A stretch of DNA of 64,000 nt from assembly GCA_963707015.1 (NCBI GenBank), contig CAVPOO010000001.1, positions 62,001 through 126,000 of the forward strand, given 5' to 3'. The notes beneath the pieces are model-generated. The model saw only the letters and a list, made by a program, of their open reading frames with translations. It did not search any database and was not told where the DNA came from. Made by a program: the position numbers and the translations under genes. The stretch comes from CAVPOO01 sp963707015. Lineage in GTDB: Bacteria; Pseudomonadota; Gammaproteobacteria; Thiohalobacterales; Thiohalobacteraceae. Shown here piece after piece: positions 9,081 through 17,807 of the stretch. Position 1 is the stretch's first letter. Every line of letters starts with the position of its first letter.

Positions 9081-11720
9081 ATGGATCTGGAAACCAACCA
9101 GTCAGGCCTAAGCGGCGTGTTGCGAAGAATCGGACTATGGTTCGTCATAGCCGTCCTCGTACTGACCTCATTGCATGCACAGGGAGGTGTGGTCGATACC
9201 ATTGAGCTTGTTCACGATTCTGACCCACCCGAGATAAGAGTCAACTTCAGTGTGCCGCTGCAGTACATTAACCATGCGCCCCTGACCGCCAGTGACGAAC
9301 TGGTCATACAACTCCGTCGGGTGCTCCCCGCCCGAGGGCCCTTTGAGGCGGGCACGGACCAGACTGTTACCGCGGCGTCCACCGGACGCATTCCCCTGCT
9401 CGACGTAACTTACGAAGCGTCAACAGCAGATCGCGGAACCTTGACGGTACGGTTTGCACACCCCGTGAACTACAAAGTTCGACAAAGCGCTGATCCGCGT
9501 AACGTCTACATTTCCATATCGCCCGCAGCGAAGGCATCGCCCGCCGAGCGTACTTCTGAACAACCGCGTGCTGGCAAGGATCTGGACACGGCCTCGAGGC
9601 CGGTCCCTGCGTTCGGCCCGGAAACACCCTTTGTATTAAACCTTGAATCTTCGATTGAGCCACTCCCGATTCCTACATTGAGTGAGCTCGAGAAGCCGGG
9701 TCTTTATATCCCCTACACCACTAGGTTTGAGATCGAGGGCGCGGTCTGGTACCGACTTCGGTTGGGCTTCTTTCCGACCCGAAAGGCAGCCATGGAGGTC
9801 CTGCAGCAGATCAAGACCCGCTTCCCACGAGCCTGGGTGACGTTTGCAACAACGCAGGAAATCGCCACGGCGCTGAATGAACGTGGCGAGACCATCAAAG
9901 TGCAGAAGGCACAGCCTACGCCTAAACCTAAGGCACCGGAGACACCTGCGGCATCCATGCCGGCACGGGAACCAGAGGTAACGGTTCCAGATATCTCGCT
10001 GCTGACGCCACCACCGATCCCCCAACCTCCCACGTCGACACAGCTACCATCCACATTGGCTGCGCCGGCGAAAGCGCAGGCTGCAGACAATCCTATGCCG
10101 CTTCCAGAGATGTCTAGTGAACGCCTTGAGGGGCTTATGGAAGAGGCTCGGCAAGCAGTTGCCAACGGGGATTATGCCCGAGCTGTTCAGCTTTACACCA
10201 AAATCCTGCAGTATTCGGGCAACCCATATCAACAGGATGCACTGGAATATCTTGGGCTCGCCCGGGAACGCAGGGGACAGCTTGCACACGCCAAGAAGGA
10301 ATACGAAAGATATTTGAGCTTGTATCCGGAGGGTGAGGGCGCCGACCGCGTGCGACAGCGACTCGCGGGACTGATGACCGCGCGCAAAACACCAACGCCA
10401 AGGCCCAAGGCCAAATCAATGCAAACGGCGCACGCATGGGACGTATTTGGGGGGATTTCCCATTTTTACCAGCGAGCGATAAGCGTAACAGACGCAGATG
10501 GGAGTGATGTTGATGCATCGACACTAGCGAATGATATCGATGTTACGGCCAGAAGACGCGGCGAGCGGTACGACTTTCAGGCGCGGCTGAGCGGCTCTTA
10601 CGCATATGACTCCCTGGGCGATGGCTCGGGCAGCGAGACTAGTGTCTCCACACTTTACCTTGATGGAGCTGACCGCAATCGAGGTGTCTCATTCAGGCTT
10701 GGGCGGCAATCGCGCAACTCAGGAGGCGTGCTGGGGCGTTTTGACGGGCTGCTGCTGGGCTACAAGCTGACTGACTGGATGACACTTAACGGCGTAGCGG
10801 GCTTTCCGGTTGCAAACACGGATAACAGGGTCGAGACGGGTCGGAGGCTGTATGGTCTGAGCATTGACTGGGGGACTTTCGCAGATGCCTGGGACTTCAA
10901 TACCTTCATCATCGAGCAAAATGCCGATGGCATCCTGGACCGCCGCGGCATAGGGGGCGAAGTACGCTACTTCGACCCCAGCCGTTCTCTGCTCACCTTC
11001 GTGGACTACGACATCTCCTATGAAGATCTCAACACATTCATCTTGCTGGGTACCTGGATCTTGCCGACGCAAACGACCATCAACGCCAGCTTCGATTACC
11101 GCAACAGTCCTGTTCTGACCACCACCAACGCACTGCAGAGCCAAACGGTCAGCTCGATTAACGAGCTGCGCGACTTGTTCTCCGACAGTGAGATAAGAAC
11201 CCTGGCGGAAGACCGAACCGCTTCCGTGAAAACGCTGACCGCCGGTGTATCTCACCCCTTCACGGAACATTTCCAGGTCGGTGGCGACGTCACCGCGACG
11301 ACCCTCTCCGACACATCGGCTTCCGGAGGAATCGAAGCGGTACCGGGCACGGGATGGGAATATTTCTACAGCGTACAGTTCATCGGCAGCAGCCTGATCA
11401 AACCTGGCGATATCAGTATCATGGGGTTACGTTATGCGGACGGAGACAATGCGAACACAGTAAGCGGAACGCTGAACACACGCTACCCCGTTAACCATCA
11501 ATGGCGGCTGAATCCTCGCTTTCGACTTGACTACCGTGACAATGATGACGGCACCACCCAGTGGATTAAAGCACCGTCGTTTCGAACTGAATACCGTTGG
11601 CGCAAACGCTACCGCTTTGAAGGCGAAGCCGGAGCTGAATGGTCATCCCAGCAGCTGGATGAGGACAGTAGCGATACCTCGTCATACTTCCTGAGCCTCG
11701 GCTACCGCTATGACTTCTAA
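9081..11720 (+). CDS. AMIN-SPOR-TPR outer-membrane beta-barrel protein
   Basis: The product is about 879 residues. In order it has a signal peptide (RRIGLWFVIAVLVLTSLHAQG), an AMIN-like domain (about 30-150), a SPOR-type domain (about 210-275, WYRLRLGFFPTRKAAMEVL), a Pro-rich linker, TPR helices (about 345-430, ARQAVANGDYARAVQLYTKIL and a second repeat) and a 430-residue region of alternating beta strands. It ends LGYRYDF, the aromatic C-terminus expected for BAM-inserted barrels. The ATG at 9081 is preferred over the GTG at 9075. A domain order of peptidoglycan/periplasm binding followed by a barrel suits an outer-membrane conduit or assembly factor for the preceding cytochromes. It does not look like MtrB by eye. 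The stop codon abuts the IS91-type arm at 11721. Confidence 0.75.
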   Translation: MDLETNQSGLSGVLRRIGLWFVIAVLVLTSLHAQGGVVDTIELVHDSDPPEIRVNFSVPLQYINHAPLTASDELVIQLRRVLPARGPFEAGTDQTVTAASTGRIPLLDVTYEASTADRGTLTVRFAHPVNYKVRQSADPRNVYISISPAAKASPAERTSEQPRAGKDLDTASRPVPAFGPETPFVLNLESSIEPLPIPTLSELEKPGLYIPYTTRFEIEGAVWYRLRLGFFPTRKAAMEVLQQIKTRFPRAWVTFATTQEIATALNERGETIKVQKAQPTPKPKAPETPAASMPAREPEVTVPDISLLTPPPIPQPPTSTQLPSTLAAPAKAQAADNPMPLPEMSSERLEGLMEEARQAVANGDYARAVQLYTKILQYSGNPYQQDALEYLGLARERRGQLAHAKKEYERYLSLYPEGEGADRVRQRLAGLMTARKTPTPRPKAKSMQTAHAWDVFGGISHFYQRAISVTDADGSDVDASTLANDIDVTARRRGERYDFQARLSGSYAYDSLGDGSGSETSVSTLYLDGADRNRGVSFRLGRQSRNSGGVLGRFDGLLLGYKLTDWMTLNGVAGFPVANTDNRVETGRRLYGLSIDWGTFADAWDFNTFIIEQNADGILDRRGIGGEVRYFDPSRSLLTFVDYDISYEDLNTFILLGTWILPTQTTINASFDYRNSPVLTTTNALQSQTVSSINELRDLFSDSEIRTLAEDRTASVKTLTAGVSHPFTEHFQVGGDVTATTLSDTSASGGIEAVPGTGWEYFYSVQFIGSSLIKPGDISIMGLRYADGDNANTVSGTLNTRYPVNHQWRLNPRFRLDYRDNDDGTTQWIKAPSFRTEYRWRKRYRFEGEAGAEWSSQQLDEDSSDTSSYFLSLGYRYDF

Positions 11721-11851
11721 CGGCCAGGGGACTAAACCGCTCTTCGCGCGGTAGGGGGTGCACCATTTGAGTGTATCAGTGCATTGACCGTCTGTTTCCT
11801 ATGTTGAGGGTAGAGGCATGTCGCCTCGACTCACGACAAAGGAGCAGACCA

Positions 11852-12568
11852 ATGACACACGCGACCCAACACATCAGCCCGCTGCGCAAACGTATGCTCG
11901 ATGACATGACGTTGCGTAAGCTCTCACCCCAGACCCAGGCAGCCTACATCCGCGCGGTCAAGCACTTCACGCGCTTTCTTGAACGGGCCCCCGATACGGC
12001 CAGTGCTGAGGACCTGAGACAGTATCAGCTGCACCTGGTCGAGCAGGGGATCTCGAGTGGTAATCTGAACGCCACCATCACCGGACTGAAGTTTTTCTTC
12101 GAGACGACCCTTGGGCGCCCCGAGGCCATGACGAAGATGAGCCACGTCTACGAGCCGCGCAAGTTGCCCGTCATCTTGAGTCTCGAGGAGGTGACCCGCC
12201 TGCTGCAGTCAGCCGGTGGCCCCAAGTACCAGGCTGCCCTGGGGGTGGCCTACGGTGCAGGCCTGCGTGCCAACGAGGTCGTTCACCTTACCACCGGTGA
12301 CATCGACAGCGAGCGTAGGGTCATTCGCGTCGAGCAGGGCAAGGGCAAACGGGATCGCTACGCGATGCTCTCGCCCGCCTTGCTCGAACTGTTACGCGCC
12401 TGGTGGCGCCATGCCCGCACACAACGACAACTCCTGCCGGGCGGCTGGTTGTTTCCGGGACAGAACCCCGTGAACCCCTTATCGACCCGGCAGCTCAACC
12501 GCGCCTTCCATCTGGCGTGCAAGGCCGCCAGGATCGACAAGGCCGTGTCACTGCATTCCCTCAGACAC
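11852..12568 (+). pseudogene. IS91-associated tyrosine recombinase, 3' truncated (left copy)
   Basis: The reading frame starts at the ATG at 11852, behind AAAGGAG at 11838-11844. It encodes the N-terminal core-binding domain and most of the catalytic domain of a XerC/D-like integrase of the type found beside IS91 transposases. The first catalytic Arg region (AYGAGLRANEVVHL) is present. Coding homology stops exactly at the HSLRH box, where RIT-1 begins. The frame then runs on as nonsense to 12613 and lacks the second Arg/His region and the nucleophilic Tyr. The fragment is therefore inactive. The same truncation occurs in the inverted copy at 21467-22183. Confidence 0.85.
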
Positions 12569-12591
12569 TATGTACCCTTCTTGACTATGTC
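12566..12591 (+). repeat. RIT-1 left terminal inverted repeat
   Basis: It begins CACTATGTACCCTTC and ends ACTATGTC, and is repeated inverted at the right end. Its first CAC is also the His codon of the recombinase LRH box. Confidence 0.8.
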
Positions 12592-12655
12592 TTGTAATGT
12601 AATGTCACCCTGATTTCCTCGGCAAACGCGCGAAGCAATAGCGATATAGTCCGGA

Positions 12656-12687
12656 CTCCTTCCATCAGCCCCCTGTACGGGGAGGAG
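12656..12687 (+). promoter_or_regulatory. Leader hairpin covering the ritA ribosome site (RIT-1)
   Basis: CTCCTTCC at 12656-12663 can pair with GGGGAGGAG at 12679-12687, which is the ribosome-binding site of ritA. An inner CCCC/GGGG pairing is also possible. The equivalent leader in RIT-2 (17770-17801) keeps the same pairing although the bases between differ, which suggests translational control. Confidence 0.45.
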
Positions 12688-12693
12688 CCCACC

Positions 12694-13932
12694 ATGAAGT
12701 GTGTTATCAATGACCAAGTCGTGCTCTCGCGAGCGCCAGAGGGTCCTCTTGCGGCACATATCAGCTCATTCGCAGAGTCCTTCAGCGCCCAGGGATATGC
12801 TCTTTATTCGATTCGCCGGCAGGTTCGTCTGGCCGCCGGCTTTAGTCGATGGCTTGAGCAAAAGGGGGTCGACGTACGCTGCATTGCCTCTGACCATTCA
12901 AGCCGGTATTTACGAGATCGCGCTTGGCACGTACAGCTTTGCCGAGGCGATACTGCTGCGCTGCGGCACCTCATTGACTTCCTACGCGGTGAGGGAGTGG
13001 TTCCCGCCAAGAAGGTATCAGTTCGTCGACTTACCCCGGCGGAGCGCTTTGCACAGGCGTACGAGCAACACGTGCGTAAAGCACAAGTCTTGGCCTAAGC
13101 AACGATTCTCAACTACGTGCCCTTCATCCTAAGTTTTCTGAAGGATTGCTTCGGAGACGGCCCAGTCATCCTCTCACGCCTGTGTGCCCGCGATGTCGTG
13201 AGCTTTGTACAGCGACAAGCACCACCTTTACGCAGGAAGCAAGCGAAGCTCATGACCACTGCGTTACGCTCTTTCCTGAAGTATGTTCGTTATCGCGGTG
13301 AGCTCGCGCTGGATCTGGCCGCTGCTGTTCCCATTGTGGCGAACTGGTCGATGCCATCGATCCCCCGTGCAATTTCGGCCGACCAAGTCCATCAGTTATT
13401 GGCCAGCATTGATCGGCGAACCGCAATGGGGCGTCGCGACCATGCTATTTTGCTGCTGCTTGCACGACTGGGATTGCGTTCGAGCGAAGTGGTATTTCTC
13501 GAACTCGATAACATCGATTGGAACACCGGAACATTGAGTGTGCGCGGCAGGAGCAGCCTCAGTAACGAGTTGCCATTAACCCGCGAGGTGGGTAAAGCGA
13601 TCGCCGCCTATCTGCGGGATGGACGGCCATCCAGCACCAGTCGGCGAGTATTTCTTCGTGCCAAAGCGCCTATCCGCGGTTTTCGAGGTGCCAGTGGTGT
13701 TGGATCTATCGTTCGTCATTCGCTCAAGCGTGCCGGCATCAAGGCAGCTACGTATGGAGCACACCAGTTTCGCCATGGACTGGCCACCGAGATGTTACGC
13801 CAAGGCGCCTCGCTCGGTGAGATTGGTGACGTATTGGGGCATCGTCATCCTCAGACGACTAAGATCTATACCAAGGTCGGTCTGGAGGCGTTGCGTACGC
13901 TGGCTCTACCGTGGCCGGGAGGTGAGCAATGA
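12694..13932 (+). pseudogene. ritA: ritA of RIT-1, interrupted by one TAA
   Basis: The frame is 413 codons long, exactly as in ritA of RIT-2, with strong identity throughout. It has a single in-frame TAA at 13096-13098 (context VLA*ATILNYVPF) where RIT-2 has GAA (VLAEATIVNYVPF). Beyond the stop the catalytic domain is complete: LARLGLRSSEVVFLE, HQFRHGLATEML, LGHRHPQTTKIYTKV. A separate product could start at 13117 but would lack the N-terminal core-binding domain. The stop overlaps the ritB start (ATGA at 13929), as in RIT-2. Confidence 0.85.
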
Positions 13933-13983
13933 ACACACTTCGTCAGGCCGTTCAAGAGTATCTGAGCATGCGACGTAATCTAG

Positions 13984-16002
13984 CCCGACTTCGCCGATTC
14001 GGCGTGAAGAATGCAATAACCGATTGATTCTGTGTAGCCGAAAGCCAAAGGTCGGCACTACAACGGGGTTGCTCTGACGGCGTGCTGGGCGTCCTGTGTG
14101 GAACAGATCCTCGGTGGTGGCTGAGGTGGCAGTTGCAGTTTGAGTTGTTGCAGCAGTAGTTGCTGGTCTTTGTCAGGTTCGGTATAGCGTGACAAGATCA
14201 GCTGGTGTCCGTCAGTTGTGGGCAGATGGACATCAATCATCTGCATCACGGAAAACTTTCCCAATACGGCTCTTGGCGTCAGCCCGGGTGCCAATGCACG
14301 CAACCGTTGTTGTAATGTCACCTGAAGGCAGTAGGCCAAAAAGGCCACGAAGATATGCGCTTCGATCCGGTCATCGCGCTGATGATAGATGGGACGAATG
14401 GACAGATCACTTTTTAGCTCTTTGAAGGCCTGCTCAATTTCAGTGAGCTGGATGTAATATTCCCAGAGGGTGGCAGGATCTTCACCGCTGAGATTGGAGC
14501 GCAATAAGTAGTGGCCTTCACGACGCCGGACTTGGCGGAACTTATTCTTGTTCAAGACGAAGGTCAACGTCTGTGCATTGACGGGCTGATCTTTATCGGG
14601 CAGCGCGATACTCACCAAGCCGTAAGCGCGGCCCGCCTCTTTCTTGGCTGCGCCCAATTTGAGCAGCAACTGATCGCGAGTCAATGTTTGTTGCTGCAAT
14701 TCATGTAACCGTTTCCAGAGTTTCTTCAGACGTCGGCGGCGCATGGCGCGTTCTTTTTGCACGCGTCCCTGGCTGCGCGCCAGGATGTAGAGTTCTCCAT
14801 CTTCATCGAGCAGTTTGACATCCACCGATTCACGCACCTGTTCCCAGCTCATCCCGAGAAAACGTTTTTCCAGTTTGCTCAATCGCCCCTTTGGGGTTCC
14901 CACCAGGTAATGGACTGGACTTTCGGTCTGACGCATCTTCGCCAGGCTCTCTTCGGTAGGGATACCCCGATCCATCACCCAAACCCGATTGGCCTTGCCG
15001 TACTGGGTTTCGATCTTCTCAAGGAAATCTTCTAACGTCGTCCTGTCACTGGTATTGCCCGGCAGCACTTCATAGGCCAGCGGAAAACCATCCGGTGTCA
15101 CGATCAGCCCGATGACGACTTGAACACAATCCGGCCGTTTGTCTCGACTATAACCGTGCCGGCGTTTACCGCCCGCCGGTGGATCCGATTCGAAGTAGGT
15201 ACTGGTCAGATCGTACAGCAACACATCAAACCGGGCGTTAAACAGTTCATGCCAACGCGTCTGCAGATAAGAGAATAACCCCGCCTCGTGCACCAAAAGC
15301 TTATCCAGACAACGATACAGCTTGTGGCTTTCCGCCAAGCCAAAATCTTCACCCAACAAATCACCGATCGCACTGGCTTCATACCAGTGACGGTGCAAAC
15401 GCCATTCACTGCCAGGATCAATCAGCCGATAACACACCAGTGTCTTCAAGACATTCAGCCAGCGCGTCCCTTTGCGACTCGCACGCAGTTTCGGATTCCA
15501 GAACCGATCCAGCTGCAGTCGATCCCAAAGATGAAGGGTTAACCAACAGCCACCCCACTGGCGGGGCCGTTTCAGTTGTAAGCCACTTAGCTTAACTTGA
15601 ACGATATCGCAATCGAGTGCCGGGGCTTCGCGATCTTCTGGAAAGATCGCAATCTGCTTGGACTGAACCTCATCATCTCGAAATACCTCGATACTCCGAC
15701 ACCAGGCGGCTTTCTGGCTGTCATTGATTTCACCCAGATAGAGCACCTGTCGTTGGACAACCCGATCACCGGCGACACGACGGTTCTCGACAATACTCCA
15801 GTAGCGGTGTTCTTTGCCGTCTTTGAAACGCTTTTTGGCCCGCAGGAACATGCGGAAAGTGTCAGTGGAAATCAGCCTTAACTCAATAGGCAAGGTCGGC
15901 ACTACAGCGGGTTTTGCTCGCCCACCTCCTTTGCAATTAGAAACTTATCCGGCTACCCAATATGAAATTGGGCAAAATCAACGTCGAATCGGCGAAGTTG
16001 GG
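13984..16002 (-). mobile_element. IS1634-type insertion sequence in ritB
   Basis: The element is 2019 bp. Its terminal inverted repeats start CCCGACTTCGCCGATTC (13984 on) and CCCAACTTCGCCGATTC (reading in from 16002), about 19 of 21 matching. It is flanked by CTAG at 13980-13983 and 16003-16006, a probable 4-bp target duplication. Inside, a direct repeat beginning AAGGTCGGCACTACA occurs on both sides of the transposase gene (14048-14067 and 15892-15911). Confidence 0.85.
14058..15851 (-). CDS. IS1634-family (IS4 superfamily) DDE transposase
   Basis: From the ATG at 15851 the product is about 597 residues and starts MFLRAKKRFKDGKEHRYW, the usual beginning for this family. A longer frame to 15902 adds 17 residues unlikely to belong. 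DDE-type residues are visible in LLYDLTSTYFE, VWVMDRGIPTEE and QLTEIEQAFKELKSDL (the last with the Y/E-x-R/K-like signature of IS4 relatives). There is no internal stop, so the IS may still be active. It is transcribed opposite to the interrupted ritB. Confidence 0.9.
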   Translation of the reverse strand: MFLRAKKRFKDGKEHRYWSIVENRRVAGDRVVQRQVLYLGEINDSQKAAWCRSIEVFRDDEVQSKQIAIFPEDREAPALDCDIVQVKLSGLQLKRPRQWGGCWLTLHLWDRLQLDRFWNPKLRASRKGTRWLNVLKTLVCYRLIDPGSEWRLHRHWYEASAIGDLLGEDFGLAESHKLYRCLDKLLVHEAGLFSYLQTRWHELFNARFDVLLYDLTSTYFESDPPAGGKRRHGYSRDKRPDCVQVVIGLIVTPDGFPLAYEVLPGNTSDRTTLEDFLEKIETQYGKANRVWVMDRGIPTEESLAKMRQTESPVHYLVGTPKGRLSKLEKRFLGMSWEQVRESVDVKLLDEDGELYILARSQGRVQKERAMRRRRLKKLWKRLHELQQQTLTRDQLLLKLGAAKKEAGRAYGLVSIALPDKDQPVNAQTLTFVLNKNKFRQVRRREGHYLLRSNLSGEDPATLWEYYIQLTEIEQAFKELKSDLSIRPIYHQRDDRIEAHIFVAFLAYCLQVTLQQRLRALAPGLTPRAVLGKFSVMQMIDVHLPTTDGHQLILSRYTEPDKDQQLLLQQLKLQLPPQPPPRICSTQDAQHAVRATPL

Positions 16003-17678
16003 CTAGGTTTCAAATTGCAGGAAGCAGGCAAAGCATTGCTTGATTTAGCTGGTTTTATGGAGCAGCACCGCGCGACCTACGTCACTCAGGCGTTGGCGCT
16101 TGCCTGGGCGCGGCAGCCTACGAACGTTCAAGCCGCGCATTGGGCACAGCGACTGAGTTTCGTCCGCGGATTTGCCCGTTATCGCAGTGCGAGCGATCCA
16201 CGCACGCAGATTCCATCACCAGGTCTGTTACCTTTCCAACCCAAGCGGGCGCGACCTTATCTGTACTCGGATGCAGAGATCAAAAGCTTATTAGACGCCG
16301 CGCTCAAAATGCCGCACCGCTACCAAAGCGGTGCATTGCGGTCCTGGGTCTACCATTGCTTGTTCGGCCTGCTGAGTGTCTCTGGACTGCGTCTCGGCGA
16401 AGCACGTAATCTCGAGCTGCAAGATGTCGACCTTGAGGCTGCGGTATTGACGGTCCGCAACGCCAAGTTCGGTAAGACTCGCTTGGTGCCATTGCACGCC
16501 TCGACCTGCAAGGTGTTGGCAGACTACATAGCCAGACGCGAGCACCATTCGGCAGAGCGGCCGGTGTCGTCCTACTTGTTTGTCTCGAGCTGGGGAAATC
16601 GCCTCGACAGTGGACAGATCCACCGTGCCTTCTATGCGCTATCCCGGCAGATCGGTCTACGCGGTGCGACGGACCATCACGGACCACGTCTGCATGACCT
16701 AAGACACCGATTTGCAGCCAACACGTTGGTGAACTGGTATCGGTCCGATCAGGATCCCGAGCGTCGCCTGCCCCTCTTGTCCGCATACCTCGGCCATGTT
16801 CACATTGCTGATACTCAGTCGTACTTGGAGGGCTCTCCCGAGCTCATGCATGAAGCAATGTGCCGCCTTGAGCGGTGCTGGGAGGAGCGGCCATTATCAC
16901 CGCCACCAGCTTGGCTCCCCTGTTAGAGCGTTTCTTTACACAGCGCTTGATGCTGCAGCGCGAGGCCAGCCCTCACACCAGCAGCTCCTATCGAGACACC
17001 TTCCGTCAATTCCTGACATTCGCACAACAGCACTTGCATCAGCGGCCGTCACGCCTGAACGTCGAACAGATCGATGCTCCGCTGATTGTGGCATTTTTAG
17101 ATGAACTGGAGAAGCAGCGAGGCTTAACCGTCCGCAATCGTAATTTACGGCTCACTGCCATTCATTCCTTCTTTCGTTACGCGGCCTTCGAACTGCCAGA
17201 GCATTCTGCACAGATCCAGCGGGTGCTCGCTATCCCCAGCAAGCGCTTCGCCCGCACCTTGGTCAGCTTTCTCACCCGCCCGGAGGTCGATGCTTTGCTC
17301 GCCGTCCCGGATCGCAACACTTGGTATGGGTGGCGCGACCATGCGTTCATTCTGACTGCCGTGCAGACGGGCCTGCGTTTATCCGAGATGACCGGGCTCA
17401 AACGTGAGGACTTTATCTTAGGCGCCGGTGCTTACGTGCGGGTAATCGGCAAGGGGCGTAAAGAACGCTGCGTACCCCTGGCCAAATCCACACGCACCGT
17501 GTTAAAAGCCTGGCTGCGAGAGCCACAACGCGGTGACGTTGGTGTGCTGTTTCCCAACGCCAGACGGAAACGGCTCAGTGTCCATGGCGTGCAGTACCTG
17601 CTGAACAAGCATCGCATGACCGCCTCCAAAGTGTGTCCTTCACCGAAACACAAGCGTGTCACTGTCCACCGTTTGAGG

Positions 17679-17705
17679 CACTATCTGGCCTACCGGACTA
17701 TGTAG
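17679..17705 (+). repeat. RIT-2 left terminal inverted repeat
   Basis: It is 27 bp, perfect partner of 21086-21112. It has the layout of the RIT-1 repeat (CACTAT, about 12 variable bases, then ACTATGT) but a different middle, so the framework rather than the full sequence is conserved between elements. Confidence 0.85.
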
Positions 17706-17769
17706 CGCACTTCCTTTCGGAACCTATTTTTTCTGCTGAACGCGGACGACGGACGCGACATAGTCTTGG

Positions 17770-17801
17770 CTCCTTCCATCCGCCCCGTACAGGGGAAGGA
17801 G
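17770..17801 (+). promoter_or_regulatory. Leader hairpin covering the ritA ribosome site (RIT-2)
   Basis: CTCCTTCC (17770-17777) is complementary to GGAAGGAG (17794-17801), the ribosome site 6 bases before the ritA GTG at 17808. An alternative inner stem CCCC/GGGG (17783-17786 with 17792-17795) encloses GTACA. This pairing is also present in RIT-1. Confidence 0.45.
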
Positions 17802-17807
17802 TCCACC

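Larger units (their letters stand above)
11721..12591 (+). repeat. Left arm of an 871-bp inverted duplication
   Basis: This segment is nearly identical, in inverse orientation, to 21444-22314. It runs from just after the barrel gene's stop codon, through an IS91-type element end with a small hairpin (ACCGC...GCGGT, 11736-11752), through the 5' part of a tyrosine-recombinase gene, to the inner edge of the RIT-1 terminal repeat. Only scattered substitutions separate the two arms. Confidence 0.85.
13929..16926 (+). pseudogene. ritB: ritB of RIT-1, split by an IS1634-type element
   Basis: The gene starts at the ATG at 13929 (MNTLRQAVQEYLSMRRNL) and is cut after codon 18 or so. Its reading frame resumes at 16007 (GFKLQEAGKALLDLAGFMEQHRA). 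Removing 13984-16002 and one CTAG copy restores a continuous frame like ritB of RIT-2. The distal part has the tyrosine-recombinase boxes SGLRLGEARNLELQDVDL, LHDLRHRFAANTL and LGHVHIADTQSYL. Its 3' end runs 9 codons beyond that of RIT-2 because the TGA that overlaps ritC is lost here. Confidence 0.85.
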
